A stretch of 39,057 nt of DNA from Discostella pseudostelligera. Taxonomy: Eukaryota > Bacillariophyta > Thalassiosirophyceae > Thalassiosirales > Thalassiosiraceae. The notes under the pieces are model-generated. The model had not been told where the DNA came from, did no database searches, and saw only the letters and a program-made list of their open reading frames with translations. The position numbers and the translations under genes were made by a program. The stretch covers positions 1 to 39,057 of the forward strand of contig JALLBK010000270.1 of the NCBI GenBank assembly GCA_036940085.1, written 5' to 3'. Positions 10,944-20,341 of this stretch are shown here, one piece after another; positions within the stretch are counted from its first letter, which is position 1, and every line of letters starts with the position of its first letter.

Positions 10944-11760
10944 ATGATGAAGCTCGCCCTCCTCACCACCCTCATCGCCGGCGCTAGCGCCTTTGCCCCC
11001 GCCTCCACCAACGGCAAGGCTACCACCACCGCACTCAACGGTGCCTTTGATAATGAAATCGGTGCCGCCTCCGCCGAACTTGGATGCTGGGATCCATTGG
11101 GCTACGTTACCGATGGTGACAAGAAGCGATTCGATCATCTTCGTGGTGTGGAGTTGAAGCATGGACGTATTGCCATGCTTGCCACTTGGGGATATGCCAC
11201 CACGTGGTCTGGAGCACGTTTCCCTGGCTGCGAGGATTTCCCTGCTGGTCACGAGGTGAGGAATATGTATCTCGATTGACGTACATTGATTTTGATGTGC
11301 ATTTCATTACACTCAATGCTCTCTGTTATTTTTGACCACAGTCCGTTCTCAAGATGGGTGCTGAGAATTTGATCCCCGTGGCATTGGTCGCTGGACTTTT
11401 GGAATTGACCTGGAAGCAAAAGGAGGGATCGTTCCCTGGTGATTTCAGTGAGTTTAGTCGGAGTAATACCTCTCTACCTAGTGATACATCATGTTTGACG
11501 TCTCTTTAGAATGCTGATCTAATCTTTCGCTTCCTGTTCTTGATACCTCCAACACATCATCAAAAGGCGCTACCGCATTCCCCGTTGGTTTCGGACCATT
11601 TGCACGAACTGAAGCCGATATGATTGATTTGAGGACCAGAGAGTTGAACAATGGCCGTGCGGCACAGATGGGCATCCTCGGTATGATGGTTCATGAGCAA
11701 TTGGATGGAAAGCCCTTCATCTTCTTTGATAAGTTTGATATCTATGCTCCCCATCTCTAA
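10944..11760 (+). CDS. Fucoxanthin chlorophyll a/c-binding light-harvesting protein
   Basis: Exons 10944-11255, 11342-11447 and 11567-11760; introns of 86 and 119 bp. The product is 203 aa. MMKLALLTTLIAGASA is a signal peptide ending in ASA|FAP, the motif that directs import through the four membranes of the complex plastid. Two chlorophyll-binding helices are clear: RGVELKHGRIAMLATWGY (helix 1) and RTRELNNGRAAQMGILGMMV (helix 3), with ENLIPVALVAGLLELTW (helix 2) between. It belongs to the FCP antenna of the thylakoid, by the ELNNGRAAQMGIL pattern probably an Lhcf-type member. Another ATG at 10926 is in frame (MPSNST before MMKL); I prefer 10944 because it gives a clean signal peptide. Confidence 0.95.
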
Positions 11761-12643
11761 GTTCGCTTTCATGATAGCTTGTTTCAAGATTTGGAACCTG
11801 CTTGAGAAAGATGGTCCTCGGGGCTAGAATAATTCACGTGGAACTTTCTACTCAATAATTGGATGGGATGAATGATAATTCACAAGCCCTTTCGCTTAGC
11901 ACGGTGCAGTGGTTTGGAGCCGATATTGATTACTCGATCCTACGATCACAATGCTCGAACGTATTCTCGACTATCCTGCAAGATAGAAGAATAGGTAACA
12001 CTGAATAATTACCACAATTGACAGCTCTGACTTTCGTTCTACGTCGACGCAAGATTGTATGCTGCCTATCCGAAGCGATCCGATATCTCGAGAGTGGTTC
12101 TGCATCCGTTTGAAAGGTCATCCTTGGCGACAATACTCACCCAAATATGAAAGCTGCCAAAATGGTACTTGATGCGATAAGTAGTGAAGCCGGGTTGGAA
12201 GTTACGGCCACTTTCACTTTCATGAATTAGGCCTCCACCACCGCAAATCGGAAACCTGGTTGAGGCGAAATTGTTTTGCACTCTGGAAATTATTTATTTT
12301 ATGATGCAAACCTGACTTTGCAAAAGCTGGTGAAGCTCCTTTGCATCGAAGGGGTCATCAATAAGTATCTCTGGTGATGGAGACCTCACCCAATTGGGTG
12401 CACCGAGTTCAACTAATAACGGAAACAAGCTTCTTCAGATCAAACCCACAAGCCAGTGGACGACAGCCACTGTCATTCGATCTGAGACCAAGCCTAATGG
12501 ATGGGTGTCATATCATACATTCAAAAGCGAAGACCGCAATCACCTACTCGAGCAAGAGTTGAGGAGCCTCGAACATCAAACGAGCGTCGTGAGACTCAAA
12601 GCACATCTGCGGATTGCGCCGCATTGTCTAGTGATATTCGACG
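11761..12643. other. Spacer with possible coding remnants
   Basis: About 880 bases. The plus strand is open from about 12338 to 12675 without an ATG (separate entry). On the minus strand, short stretches near 12320-12430 (EILIDDPFDAKELHQLLQS) and 12130-12260 (GGGGLIHESESGRNFQ) also look protein-like but cannot be joined into a gene. These may be an undetected gene or decayed one. Confidence 0.4.
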
Positions 12644-12675
12644 ATGGAATCGGCATCACGTCAGGAACATCCTGA
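12338..12675 (+). other. Open frame without start, possible unassigned exon
   Basis: The frame reads ASKGSSISISGDGDLTQLG, then SQWTTATVIRSETKPNGWVS, TFKSEDRNHLLEQELRSLEH and RIAPHCLVIFDDG before a stop at 12673-12675. Composition is protein-like, but there is no ATG and an in-frame TGA lies just before. It could be an exon of a gene I could not assemble, possibly an upstream exon of the 12644 gene in another frame. Confidence 0.25.
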
Positions 12676-14851
12676 TTTGAGCGACGGTAAAGTTACTTCA
12701 CAGTCACCGAATGATCATGACGACGCAACTGAACACTCATTGGGTCAAAATTACATGCTGCCCTCCTCGCTTTCGATTCCATCTCCCGACAATCAATTAA
12801 AGTCATTGGCATCGACAAAAGACTCTTGTGGGCGGACGGATGCAGAAACAGAACTGTCGTCAAGTCAGAGCCAGGCGTGCGGTATCCGAGATCCGAAACA
12901 CGGCAGATTACCCTCTGATACGCCCGTTACTTGCATGGGCTGTATTCTACCGATGTCACACGGAGTAGAAGAGCGACACCGTAATGATTGTTTTGTTGTG
13001 ATTGATAATTCGACGAGTCTACTAGAACCAGGTTATAGCGATTCCTTTCCAGATGCAGCAATGCGCGAGGTGCGAGCCCTTCAAGCAGATTTCCTACCGA
13101 TCTCAAACTTTACTGCTCCCGAGCTGTTTACGGCGAGATTGACGCCTCGAACTCTGCATAGCAAGGAGGCCTCGGAAGCAAAATTTGGAGCCACGATGGC
13201 ATCAACATCCAATACTCTTCATCGTCGGTCTGACATCTCCCATATGGGCATGTTTACAGCACAAACGTTAGATGCAATCTATTCATTCCAAGTGATCAAG
13301 GAAGAAGTCGGTACACCTTACGACCGAGACAGCCAACGGGATATCGGCAACGAGACCAAGGGAGTCCGTCCAAAATATCATACGCCTGAACATCGAGAAA
13401 GGATTGATTCGGATTCGTTCCGAAGAACGATGGAGGTTGTCACTTGCGAAAAACGAAGCGACGTGTCTGGCGATTCCGATGTGAGCTCCATCGCATTAGA
13501 TGCCTTCTTCAGTCCGACGTTAGAATATCCGAACAGCGAGGAAAATATTGTCGCCGAGACTACGCCACCAGTACAATTGCCGCCCAGTAGTTCTCGAAAG
13601 AGGTTGGTATTCGACTCTGGAAGTGTGCCACAATATGGCACGCCAAGAAGCATCCCCAAATGCACACCTAACGAAGATATTCCAGCTGGGAGGAATCTGT
13701 TCCAATTCTCTCCGCCAATGACAATCAGCAAAGAACGCGTGTCTCCACTGTCTGCACTCGGAATTAGCGTGATGAGTTCCTTCAAATGTTTGATAAAATT
13801 ACTCCAATCCATCGCACGGGGTAGCCGACGATGTCGACCAACATGCTGTCGACGGTGTCGACGAAGGCATCACTCACAACTTAGCAACACCTCCACGTTA
13901 ATTGATGATACAGAGGGTTGTTGGACATCGGGCCATAGGAAGACCATACCCAAAAGTCTACCGAAATTGTCTCCTTTGCCATCAGCATCGATACTAAAGA
14001 AGAAACGTCATGTCGATCCATCCTTCCGGCGAGTTGGAGGACAATGGGAGGATACATTCTTGCCAAAAAGCTCAACCTTCCTAAAGGAGCTCCGACGCTC
14101 GGGCCAAAAAGGCGAGGTGATCATCCAGGGTTGGATCGCATTTCGCGTAGGGAATACTGCATCGTGGGATGGTATCATTCGCAATCCCAAGCGGAGTGAT
14201 TTTCGATACATAATCCTCCTCGAAGATACGCTTCATATATTCAAGTCCAGGAACAACAAGAAGAAAAAGTCTCCCCCTCTAGTACTACCACCACCAAAAA
14301 GCGATGCATTCCTCCAGGATTGCATTTCCTTGAACCTTACAGCGGGTGATATTGCCGTGCGGATAAATCTCGTCTCGAAGAAGTACGGTAACGAAGTTTG
14401 CATCTATATTCCAGAGACGGAGGAGGTGCAGTGCAGTCTCCTGCCTATACCAATGTCGCCAAGCATATTTGTGGATAGACATAAATCCCGTTTGGGGAAG
14501 GGTGAAGTGCTGAAAGGTGTATTCCTCGACCCATTCAAGGAAACGACGACAAGTTCATCGGGCGAAACATCAGCGCCATCATCGATAATATCATCATCAA
14601 CAACGACAGAAGATGATGTCTATGGCACTCCTACAGCAAGCACCAGTACAACTCCCGCTGCTGTTTCTTCTGCTACCACCAGGGCCGATGACGACTCCTC
14701 TCTATCGCTAGCGCCGACGGAACAATACGATGTTTCCAGGCATGTCCTCTTTGCGATTGATGCGGCTATCCGGATTCCCATCCCCACTACCAGCATTGTC
14801 ACCATCAGCAGCAGCTCCGCCACCAGCACCAATGCGAGTAGCAGAAAGTGA
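12644..14851 (+). CDS. Large Ser/Thr-rich protein with PH-like C-terminal region
   Basis: Intronless, 735 aa from the ATG at 12644, preceded at once by in-frame stops. Residues 1-400 are polar and probably disordered. A Cys/Arg cluster (SRRCRPTCCRRCRRRHHSQ) lies near 390-410. From about 465 the sequence is more ordered: VGGQWEDTFLPKSSTFLKEL, then GEVIIQGWIAFRV and DFRYIILLEDTLHIFKSRN (about 489-545), the strand pattern of a pleckstrin-homology domain (GWL...ryfvL....L.yks). It continues with KYGNEVCIYIPETEEVQCSL, consistent with the rest of such a domain. The last 120 residues are Ser/Thr-rich. PH domains bind phosphoinositides or proteins; the ligand here is unknown. The fold call is tentative. 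Confidence 0.7.
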   Translation: MESASRQEHPDLSDGKVTSQSPNDHDDATEHSLGQNYMLPSSLSIPSPDNQLKSLASTKDSCGRTDAETELSSSQSQACGIRDPKHGRLPSDTPVTCMGCILPMSHGVEERHRNDCFVVIDNSTSLLEPGYSDSFPDAAMREVRALQADFLPISNFTAPELFTARLTPRTLHSKEASEAKFGATMASTSNTLHRRSDISHMGMFTAQTLDAIYSFQVIKEEVGTPYDRDSQRDIGNETKGVRPKYHTPEHRERIDSDSFRRTMEVVTCEKRSDVSGDSDVSSIALDAFFSPTLEYPNSEENIVAETTPPVQLPPSSSRKRLVFDSGSVPQYGTPRSIPKCTPNEDIPAGRNLFQFSPPMTISKERVSPLSALGISVMSSFKCLIKLLQSIARGSRRCRPTCCRRCRRRHHSQLSNTSTLIDDTEGCWTSGHRKTIPKSLPKLSPLPSASILKKKRHVDPSFRRVGGQWEDTFLPKSSTFLKELRRSGQKGEVIIQGWIAFRVGNTASWDGIIRNPKRSDFRYIILLEDTLHIFKSRNNKKKKSPPLVLPPPKSDAFLQDCISLNLTAGDIAVRINLVSKKYGNEVCIYIPETEEVQCSLLPIPMSPSIFVDRHKSRLGKGEVLKGVFLDPFKETTTSSSGETSAPSSIISSSTTTEDDVYGTPTASTSTTPAAVSSATTRADDDSSLSLAPTEQYDVSRHVLFAIDAAIRIPIPTTSIVTISSSSATSTNASSRK

Positions 14852-15002
14852 AATGATGGAGAATGGGGGCCAGTAGGAGATAGGAGAGCGAAATCGAGAG
14901 ATGACAGAGACACTGATGATCGTGTAGATGATGTGATGATGCCGACGGTTTGTTTTGCTTGTTAATGTAGAGTTTCTGTGTAACTGATTTAGAAGATTTC
15001 AA

Positions 15003-15033
15003 CGTTGTTGTTGTTGCTGCTGCTGCTGCTGCT
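15003..15033. repeat. TTG/CTG trinucleotide run after moaE
   Basis: GTTGTTGTTGTTG followed by CTGCTGCTGCTGCTG, directly beyond the moaE stop codon, in its 3' untranslated region. Confidence 0.8.
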
Positions 15034-15639
15034 TCATTCCTCCTCGTCCTTGGTTCCCTGTAATAGTTCTCCCCCTTCTTGTTCTTTCACCATAACCCGA
15101 CATCTCCTTCCCTCACGCCATTCCACATTCTCCTTCCATACACCACCTCCAACTCCACTTCCATCATCTTCATAAATCTCCTTCTTCCAAATAGGCACCC
15201 GTGCTTTCAATTCATCAATTAAATATTCCGTACATGCCAATGCCTCCTTTCTATGCGGGGCATTGCATCCCACAATCACACTGGTTTCACCAACATTGCA
15301 TGATCCTATTATATGTACTGCCACTATTCGATCTACAGTGGGATATTTAGCTTTGGCATCGACACATAGAGAATGGAGTGTAGAGAGTGCCATGGAAGTG
15401 TATCCCTCGTAATGTAATTGAAGTACGGTTTTAGATTGAAAGCTATTGCGTGTGATACCGGCAAAGGTGGCAATGGCACCACAGTTGGGTGACGAGGTGG
15501 AAAGGAATGTTTGAATTTCATTGTAGGTTGGTAGGGGAGGTTCGGAGACTTGGATCAAGAAGGATGACGACGATGAGGATGGTGGTGGAGTTGAAAAGGA
15601 TTTGTTGCTGTCGCTGCTATTGTTCTCGTTGGTGGCCAT
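15034..15639 (-). CDS. Molybdopterin synthase large subunit (MoaE/MOCS2B)
   Basis: 201 aa from the ATG at 15637-15639; the frame is open upstream but without another ATG. The enzyme transfers sulfur from MoaD to precursor Z (cPMP) to make molybdopterin, normally in the cytosol. Family blocks: CGAIATFAGITRNSF, LHYEGYTSMA, VAVHIIGSCNVGETSVIVGC, APHRKEALACTEYLIDELKA and VPIWKKEIYEDD. The active-site lysines are visible as K131 in HRKEA and K152-K153 in PIWKKE. The first 35 residues are Ser/Asn-rich and the last 35 a Gly/Glu-rich tail, both longer than in bacterial MoaE (about 150 aa). No MoaD-like gene is in the window. Head-to-head with the methyltransferase gene. Confidence 0.93.
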   Translation of the reverse strand: MATNENNSSDSNKSFSTPPPSSSSSSFLIQVSEPPLPTYNEIQTFLSTSSPNCGAIATFAGITRNSFQSKTVLQLHYEGYTSMALSTLHSLCVDAKAKYPTVDRIVAVHIIGSCNVGETSVIVGCNAPHRKEALACTEYLIDELKARVPIWKKEIYEDDGSGVGGGVWKENVEWREGRRCRVMVKEQEGGELLQGTKDEEE

Positions 15640-16309
15640 GGTGAAAAAATGATGATTTGGAGGGCTCGTCGTGGAGATACTCGTTATGATAGTGATGATG
15701 TTGAACAAGAGAGCTTGTAGAAATATCTTTCCCCCGGCTCGATGGTCGCGGGATGGAAGAGGTGAATTGCTTGATATATTGCTTGCGATGTTACTGTGCT
15801 GCTTCAGAGGTTGTTACTTTTGGTTATGGCATCCGTCACCGTCGGTCGCCATCACCAATCACCATTCACCATGACAGAGTGGCGGACGGCGGACGCACGG
15901 AAAGAGCTTGCAACGACTCCTGCTTTTGCTTGCTTTGATTTATCGACCTCCAAATCGAGATTTTGGACCTTGAACCATGGCGTAAATCCGCTGTGAACCA
16001 GCTGGTAGGATTTGTCTCATTTATCCGTCGATGGTGGCACTCCTCGCACTTTCGCATTCTCTGTCCGTCCGTCGACGGAGCGTGACAAATATGGCGGGAG
16101 ATAAAGATATGGCGGGAGACTTCGATCTTCACTTCCACGTGGACGTCTACCAACCGCACAAGCAACAAAAGAGAGCGACTAGATAGTACTCTAGATAGGA
16201 CGACCATTGACTTGACAATTGACATAGATTGCACTGAATTGATGCATAATATGATGCCGATGCCGATGCCCATGACAATGGACGACATCAAGGGCCGATA
16301 GATATCATT
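15640..16309. promoter_or_regulatory. Divergent promoter region MoaE / Trm7-type methyltransferase
   Basis: 670 bases. Near the methyltransferase side are two ATATGGCGGGAGA sites (16089-16101 and 16107-16119) and CCACGTGG at 16135-16142, the same pair of words seen in other spacers of the window. Nothing coding is evident. Confidence 0.5.
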
Positions 16310-17889
16310 ATGGGCAAACTCTCCCGCGACAAGCGTGACGTGTACTACCGCCAGGCCAAAGAGTCTGGCTATCGAGCGCGGAGTGCGTACAAATTATTGC
16401 AGTTGGATGAGGAGTTTGACTTGTTTCGAATCCGACCTCGACGATCGGCAACATCATCTGATGGTATCAATGGCTGCGGTGACAATGCCAATGATGATGG
16501 CGATGCACAAGAAGTTACAACCAACGGCATCGGTAGCGATGATGGCGATAATGATGAATCTGATGAGAATAACAACAATACTAACCCTCGTCGACGTCGT
16601 CACCTCGTAGTCCGCCGCGCGGTAGATCTATGCGCCGCCCCGGGAGGGTGGAGTCAAGTCCTCGTCGAATGCATGACTAGTAGTAGCATGATGGTCAACG
16701 ATCATGACTACATTGATCAACCCAATGATAATGAGAACGATAACAACAACGATTCCAATAACGTGAACCTTAGCAACAACGATGATGATGGCTGTCATAC
16801 ACGTCATGACAACGACGGCAGCCAACAAAATTGTACGGCGACATCAATTAATGACAAGGCAATATCAGAAGCTGCACCAGTAGTAGTAGCCGTAGATCTA
16901 TGGCCAATGGAACCATTGCCAGGCGTAACTTTCATTCGAGGAGATATTACATGTGAAAGTACGGCTCATGAAATCATTCGTAACTTGGGGGGGAAGAGGG
17001 CCGAGGTACGATTTTTGTTGATGGTGGTTGGTATTCGATTTCTTTTGTTTTTCGACTTTGTCTCTCAACTCTTCACTCCACTTCTCGCTCTTGATATTAT
17101 TGCTCGTATAAACAACTGCAAAATCACCAACATTACCAAATCACCACATCATAACATCATCATAACCTCTCTTTCTAGCTAGTAGTCTGCGATGGTGCAC
17201 CTGACATCATCGGTCATTCACCCTTTGACGAATACATCCAATCCCAACTTCTACTATCGGCCATCAATATTGTGACACACATTCTCCTACCAGGTGGAAC
17301 ATTTGTGGCCAAGATATTCCGGGGTGCGGATGTTGGATTGGTCTATGCACAATTGCAATTATTGTTTGAGGAGGTGGTGTGTGCGAAACCGCGGGCGAGT
17401 AGGAATGCTAGTTTGGAGAGCTTTGTAGTTTGTCGTGGCTTTGCTTATGGAAAAATGATGGATTGCCATCACTGGGATGACGATGAGAATGATGAGGTAA
17501 GGGTGGGTACTAGTGTTAGTGGTGGAAGGAGGAAGTGTATGAATTTGGCCTTGGAGGGTGGTTGGGATGAGGAAAGTGGTGGTGTGGGAGGTTTACGGTT
17601 GCGTCGTCATCATCCGGGAAAAGTAGACGAGGGAGTAGTAGACGACGATGAGGAGGAAGGCAACATCGCTGTTGTCCCAGTTATCGTTCCGTTCGTTGCA
17701 TGCGGTGGTGGTCGTGGTGTGACAGATGCCTCCGTCACCAACAATGTTATCTTTGATTCGGACAAGAGCTACGACGTTTCATCCACCTCCGAGTCCAAGG
17801 CTCCGTTGGCACCACCAATCCAACCGCCATATGAAGCCGGCATGGCCAAGGCGAGGGAGGCAAGGAAGAGCAAAAAGGTTCAAGGTTGA
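16310..17889 (+). CDS. FtsJ/Trm7-type 2'-O-ribose RNA methyltransferase
   Basis: Exons 16310-17005 and 17179-17889; intron 17006-17178. The product is 468 aa, much longer than yeast Trm7 or human FTSJ1 (about 310-330). Core blocks: MGKLSRDKRDVYYRQAKESG, RSAYKLLQLDEEF, VDLCAAPGGWSQVL (AdoMet motif I), AVDLWPMEPLPGV, LVVCDGAPDIIGH, GGTFVAKIFRG and AKPRASRNASLESFVV. The K-D-K-E catalytic tetrad is K28, D237, K277 and E312. The start and the AKPR.SRN pattern fit the Trm7/FTSJ1 group that methylates tRNA anticodon-loop positions 32 and 34, acting with partner proteins. The extra length comes from two Asn/Asp-rich inserts inside the fold (about residues 43-98 and 125-185) and a Gly/Asp-rich C-terminal tail. 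Confidence 0.93.
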
Positions 17890-18402
17890 ATGCAACCGAT
17901 GCAGCACATGTGGGTGAGCTTTGATCGTTCGATCGGAGTCTTCCTGAACAAGGTGAGCGAAATATAGTTTGAAAGCACTCTCTCTGCGCGCAATACAATA
18001 CTGCAAAGTTGATTGGTGTTCACATCCAAACGATCAATCAATTGGTATTTCCTTATTTCTTGTTGCGCTATAAGAACGCGTCTCATTTGCCCTTGGACAT
18101 GATTATTTACTGTTCGTGTTTGAGCTTTACCTCGAGATCCACATTATTGTACTCATGCTTTGAATGCTTTGATGCAAAATGGAACAATTTTATGACACCG
18201 TGCACTCATTTCTTGTTTTGCATTGCGTCTTTTCATTCCATGTGATCGAATTCCTCCATCGCGAGATGAAAGTCAAGGGAGGAATCATCCGGCACTCCTA
18301 CCAAACACATATGTGCCGAGACAATTTCCGTGATGCATAGCCTCATTGGGCTTACATCATGATGGCTTCAGCTTCTCGTTGTTCCGACGGATGATGAATT
18401 TT
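17890..18402. other. Spacer between convergent genes, nothing recognised
   Basis: About 510 bases between the methyltransferase and TMEM17-like stops. Short open frames only; no repeats or RNA gene noticed. Confidence 0.5.
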
Positions 18403-18909
18403 TCAGCCAACGCTCTGATAGAATTGATTATATTGTCGTGTGATCAACGAACGCAGAATCCTCCATGTCAGCACTATTTCCACCGTTATGACTACGATCA
18501 TCGTTATTCCCAGCACGGAATCAAAAGGTAGTATCAACTCTTGGAGGAAGCCGAGATAAATTACAATCCAAATCTGGGGAAAGAATGAAATGAGAAGGAA
18601 GGCTGACATTTCTGGCAACGTGTCGCGCAAGACACCCTTCTGACCAACATAGAGTCTTGGGATTTCGGCAAGTACCCATGCGCAATACAACGGAACTATG
18701 AGTGATCTTTGGAACGAGTTTTGAAAGTTGTAGTGTCTGTATTTTTCAAATACAAGCGGGCCAATCAAAACTGCGAATATGCAGCTGAGGTAATAGTTGA
18801 AGTGGATCAAAATCGCAAGCGGTAACTTTTCATCCTTTCGTCGTAGCTGATGTTGGTCGAACGTCGACATTGCTGTACGTCGTGGTGGCCGATGGCGACC
18901 TGCCGTCAT
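18403..18909 (-). CDS. TMEM17-family ciliary transition-zone membrane protein
   Basis: 168 aa, no intron. Four hydrophobic segments lie near residues 30-53, 69-89, 101-122 and 133-153. The block AEIPRLYVGQKGVLRDTLPE matches the family hallmark (E.iRLYlGy.GNl.ek.PEl), followed by a hydrophobic segment and a final helix ending TWRILRSLI. TMEM17, TMEM216 and TMEM80 belong to one family; TMEM17 works with the MKS/B9 complex at the ciliary gate. Among diatoms only centrics make a flagellated cell, so this gene argues for a centric species. A second Met (MSTFDQ, residue 14) is an alternative start; the Arg/Pro-rich first 13 residues may be untranslated. Family assignment is from the recognised motif. 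Confidence 0.75.
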   Translation of the reverse strand: MTAGRHRPPRRTAMSTFDQHQLRRKDEKLPLAILIHFNYYLSCIFAVLIGPLVFEKYRHYNFQNSFQRSLIVPLYCAWVLAEIPRLYVGQKGVLRDTLPEMSAFLLISFFPQIWIVIYLGFLQELILPFDSVLGITMIVVITVEIVLTWRILRSLITRQYNQFYQSVG

Positions 18910-19094
18910 TGCTTCGAGTACGATAATGTTGAGATGCAGACCACCGCGACTTCGGAAGGTGTTGGGACACTAAAACTCTTTCAATTGAATTTGAAGAATT
19001 CATTTAAATTCAAAGAGGATCAACAAATTTTCAATTGATGTTCATAAAATGATCAAGCCGTCATTCAGGATTTGGAAGGAAGTGAAGGATCAAG

Positions 19095-19706
19095 ATGCCC
19101 ACGAAATATTTTGTTGTTGCCGAATCGCAGTTGAACGATGGGCTTATCCAGGAATTGAACCAGCAGATTGCATCCGGTAAGAAAGATGTGAAACCTCAAC
19201 CGATCGAAGTGCCTTCCAGTGAACAACCTCTTCCGGCGACGGCGGTGACTCGAGGTTCAAAACGTAACCAAATGCGTGGCAGATACAAAACGTTCTCAGA
19301 TCGAGTGGAAGACCTAAAGAAGTACAAGGCGATTCATGGACATGTGAATGTGAAAATACCGGACGACAAAAGCCTTTCTCAATTCTGTGCTAATGCAAGG
19401 TATGCGCGCAAAAATCCGGGCAAAGGTATGCAATTGACTGAGGAACGAATTGCAGCGCTGGATTCCGTCGGCTTCGATTGGGAGACACAGGAGTATGTAA
19501 CCAAATCATTCGAAGAGCGGTTGGAAGATCTCAACAATTACAAAGCGGAGCACGGGCATGTCAATGTAAGGATCGCGGAAGACCAAAGCCTCGGTCAATT
19601 TTGTGCCAATGTCCGGTACACACGTAGAAGACCTGAGAAGGAAGGCACGAGGAAGCTGACCGAAGACCGAATAGCGAAACTTGACGCTCTCGGCTTTGAA
19701 TGGTAA
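19095..19706 (+). CDS. Small protein with two helicase-associated (HA) repeats
   Basis: 203 aa. After a polar leader of about 65 residues come two HA-type repeats. The first has RYKTFSDRVEDLKKYKAIHG, HVNVKIPDD.SLSQFCANAR and LTEERIAALDSVGFDW; the second has SFEERLEDLNNYKAEHGHVN, SLGQFCANVRYTRRRPEK and LTEDRIAKLDALGFEW. Each is a three-helix unit ending in GF.W. Such repeats are abundant in diatoms, usually without a helicase domain, and are suspected nucleic-acid or protein binding modules. The two repeats are close to each other in sequence, suggesting recent internal duplication. The larger gene at 26390 uses the same module. Confidence 0.85.
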   Translation: MPTKYFVVAESQLNDGLIQELNQQIASGKKDVKPQPIEVPSSEQPLPATAVTRGSKRNQMRGRYKTFSDRVEDLKKYKAIHGHVNVKIPDDKSLSQFCANARYARKNPGKGMQLTEERIAALDSVGFDWETQEYVTKSFEERLEDLNNYKAEHGHVNVRIAEDQSLGQFCANVRYTRRRPEKEGTRKLTEDRIAKLDALGFEW

Positions 19707-20341
19707 TGAATTATCCAATGGGTCGAATGAAATGAAAGGCTAGCACTCGTCGACGAATAATGGAACCAAGCGCCCTCGAGCAGCGGACGGCGAACGGCGG
19801 AGAAGGACAACATTCACTTATGCGGAAGCCATAATAGTCATTAATCTTAAAGCTATTCACCATTGCCTCCAAATGTGTTCTACCGTGAATTTAACCTGTT
19901 GCAACCACTTAAGATCGATTTTGTGAGTTGGGTGTCTCGAAAGGAAGACACATCTTGTGGTGAGGCTGACTTTGAGAGCTTGAATCGCTGTTCGCAAAGG
20001 TAAATTTCCCATCAATGAAGGAATTACTACTTTCACGGACGACTCATTAAGTCAATTTTCAATCAGCGAGACTGTGCTCACCTATGGTACCAAAAAATGT
20101 CAACGTGCCGTTGCCCGTTGCCCCATACTTTTGCTGGTGACCATGGCGATGTCTGCTATCTAGTCTGCTGGTGCCGCCGCAAGCGCCGCTCCTCCACTCC
20201 CGCCGCTAGCTAGATGTGCTTGCCTACTTACACACTATCAGCTCCACAAAGCTCTCCGGTGATTTCAAAGCGAATGCGATCCATCAACCCATCGTAATAG
20301 ATTAATTCTTCAACTCAACTCGGTGACAAAATAGCATAACC
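19707..20341. other. Spacer, with a possible decayed HA repeat
   Basis: About 635 bases. Near 20005-20070 the plus strand reads GKFPINEGITTFTDDSLSQF with stops close by, resembling part of the neighbouring HA repeat (VKIPDDKSLSQF). Otherwise nothing recognised before the Mpv17-like gene. Confidence 0.35.

Noticed and set aside
10938..11252. Gly-rich minus-strand frame opposite the light-harvesting gene
   Set aside because: Composition mirrors the antenna gene's codon bias; no independent support.
13378..13812. Minus-strand frame of 144 codons within the PH-like protein gene
   Set aside because: Antisense shadow of the long plus-strand frame; it begins without a supported start and shows no recognised motif.
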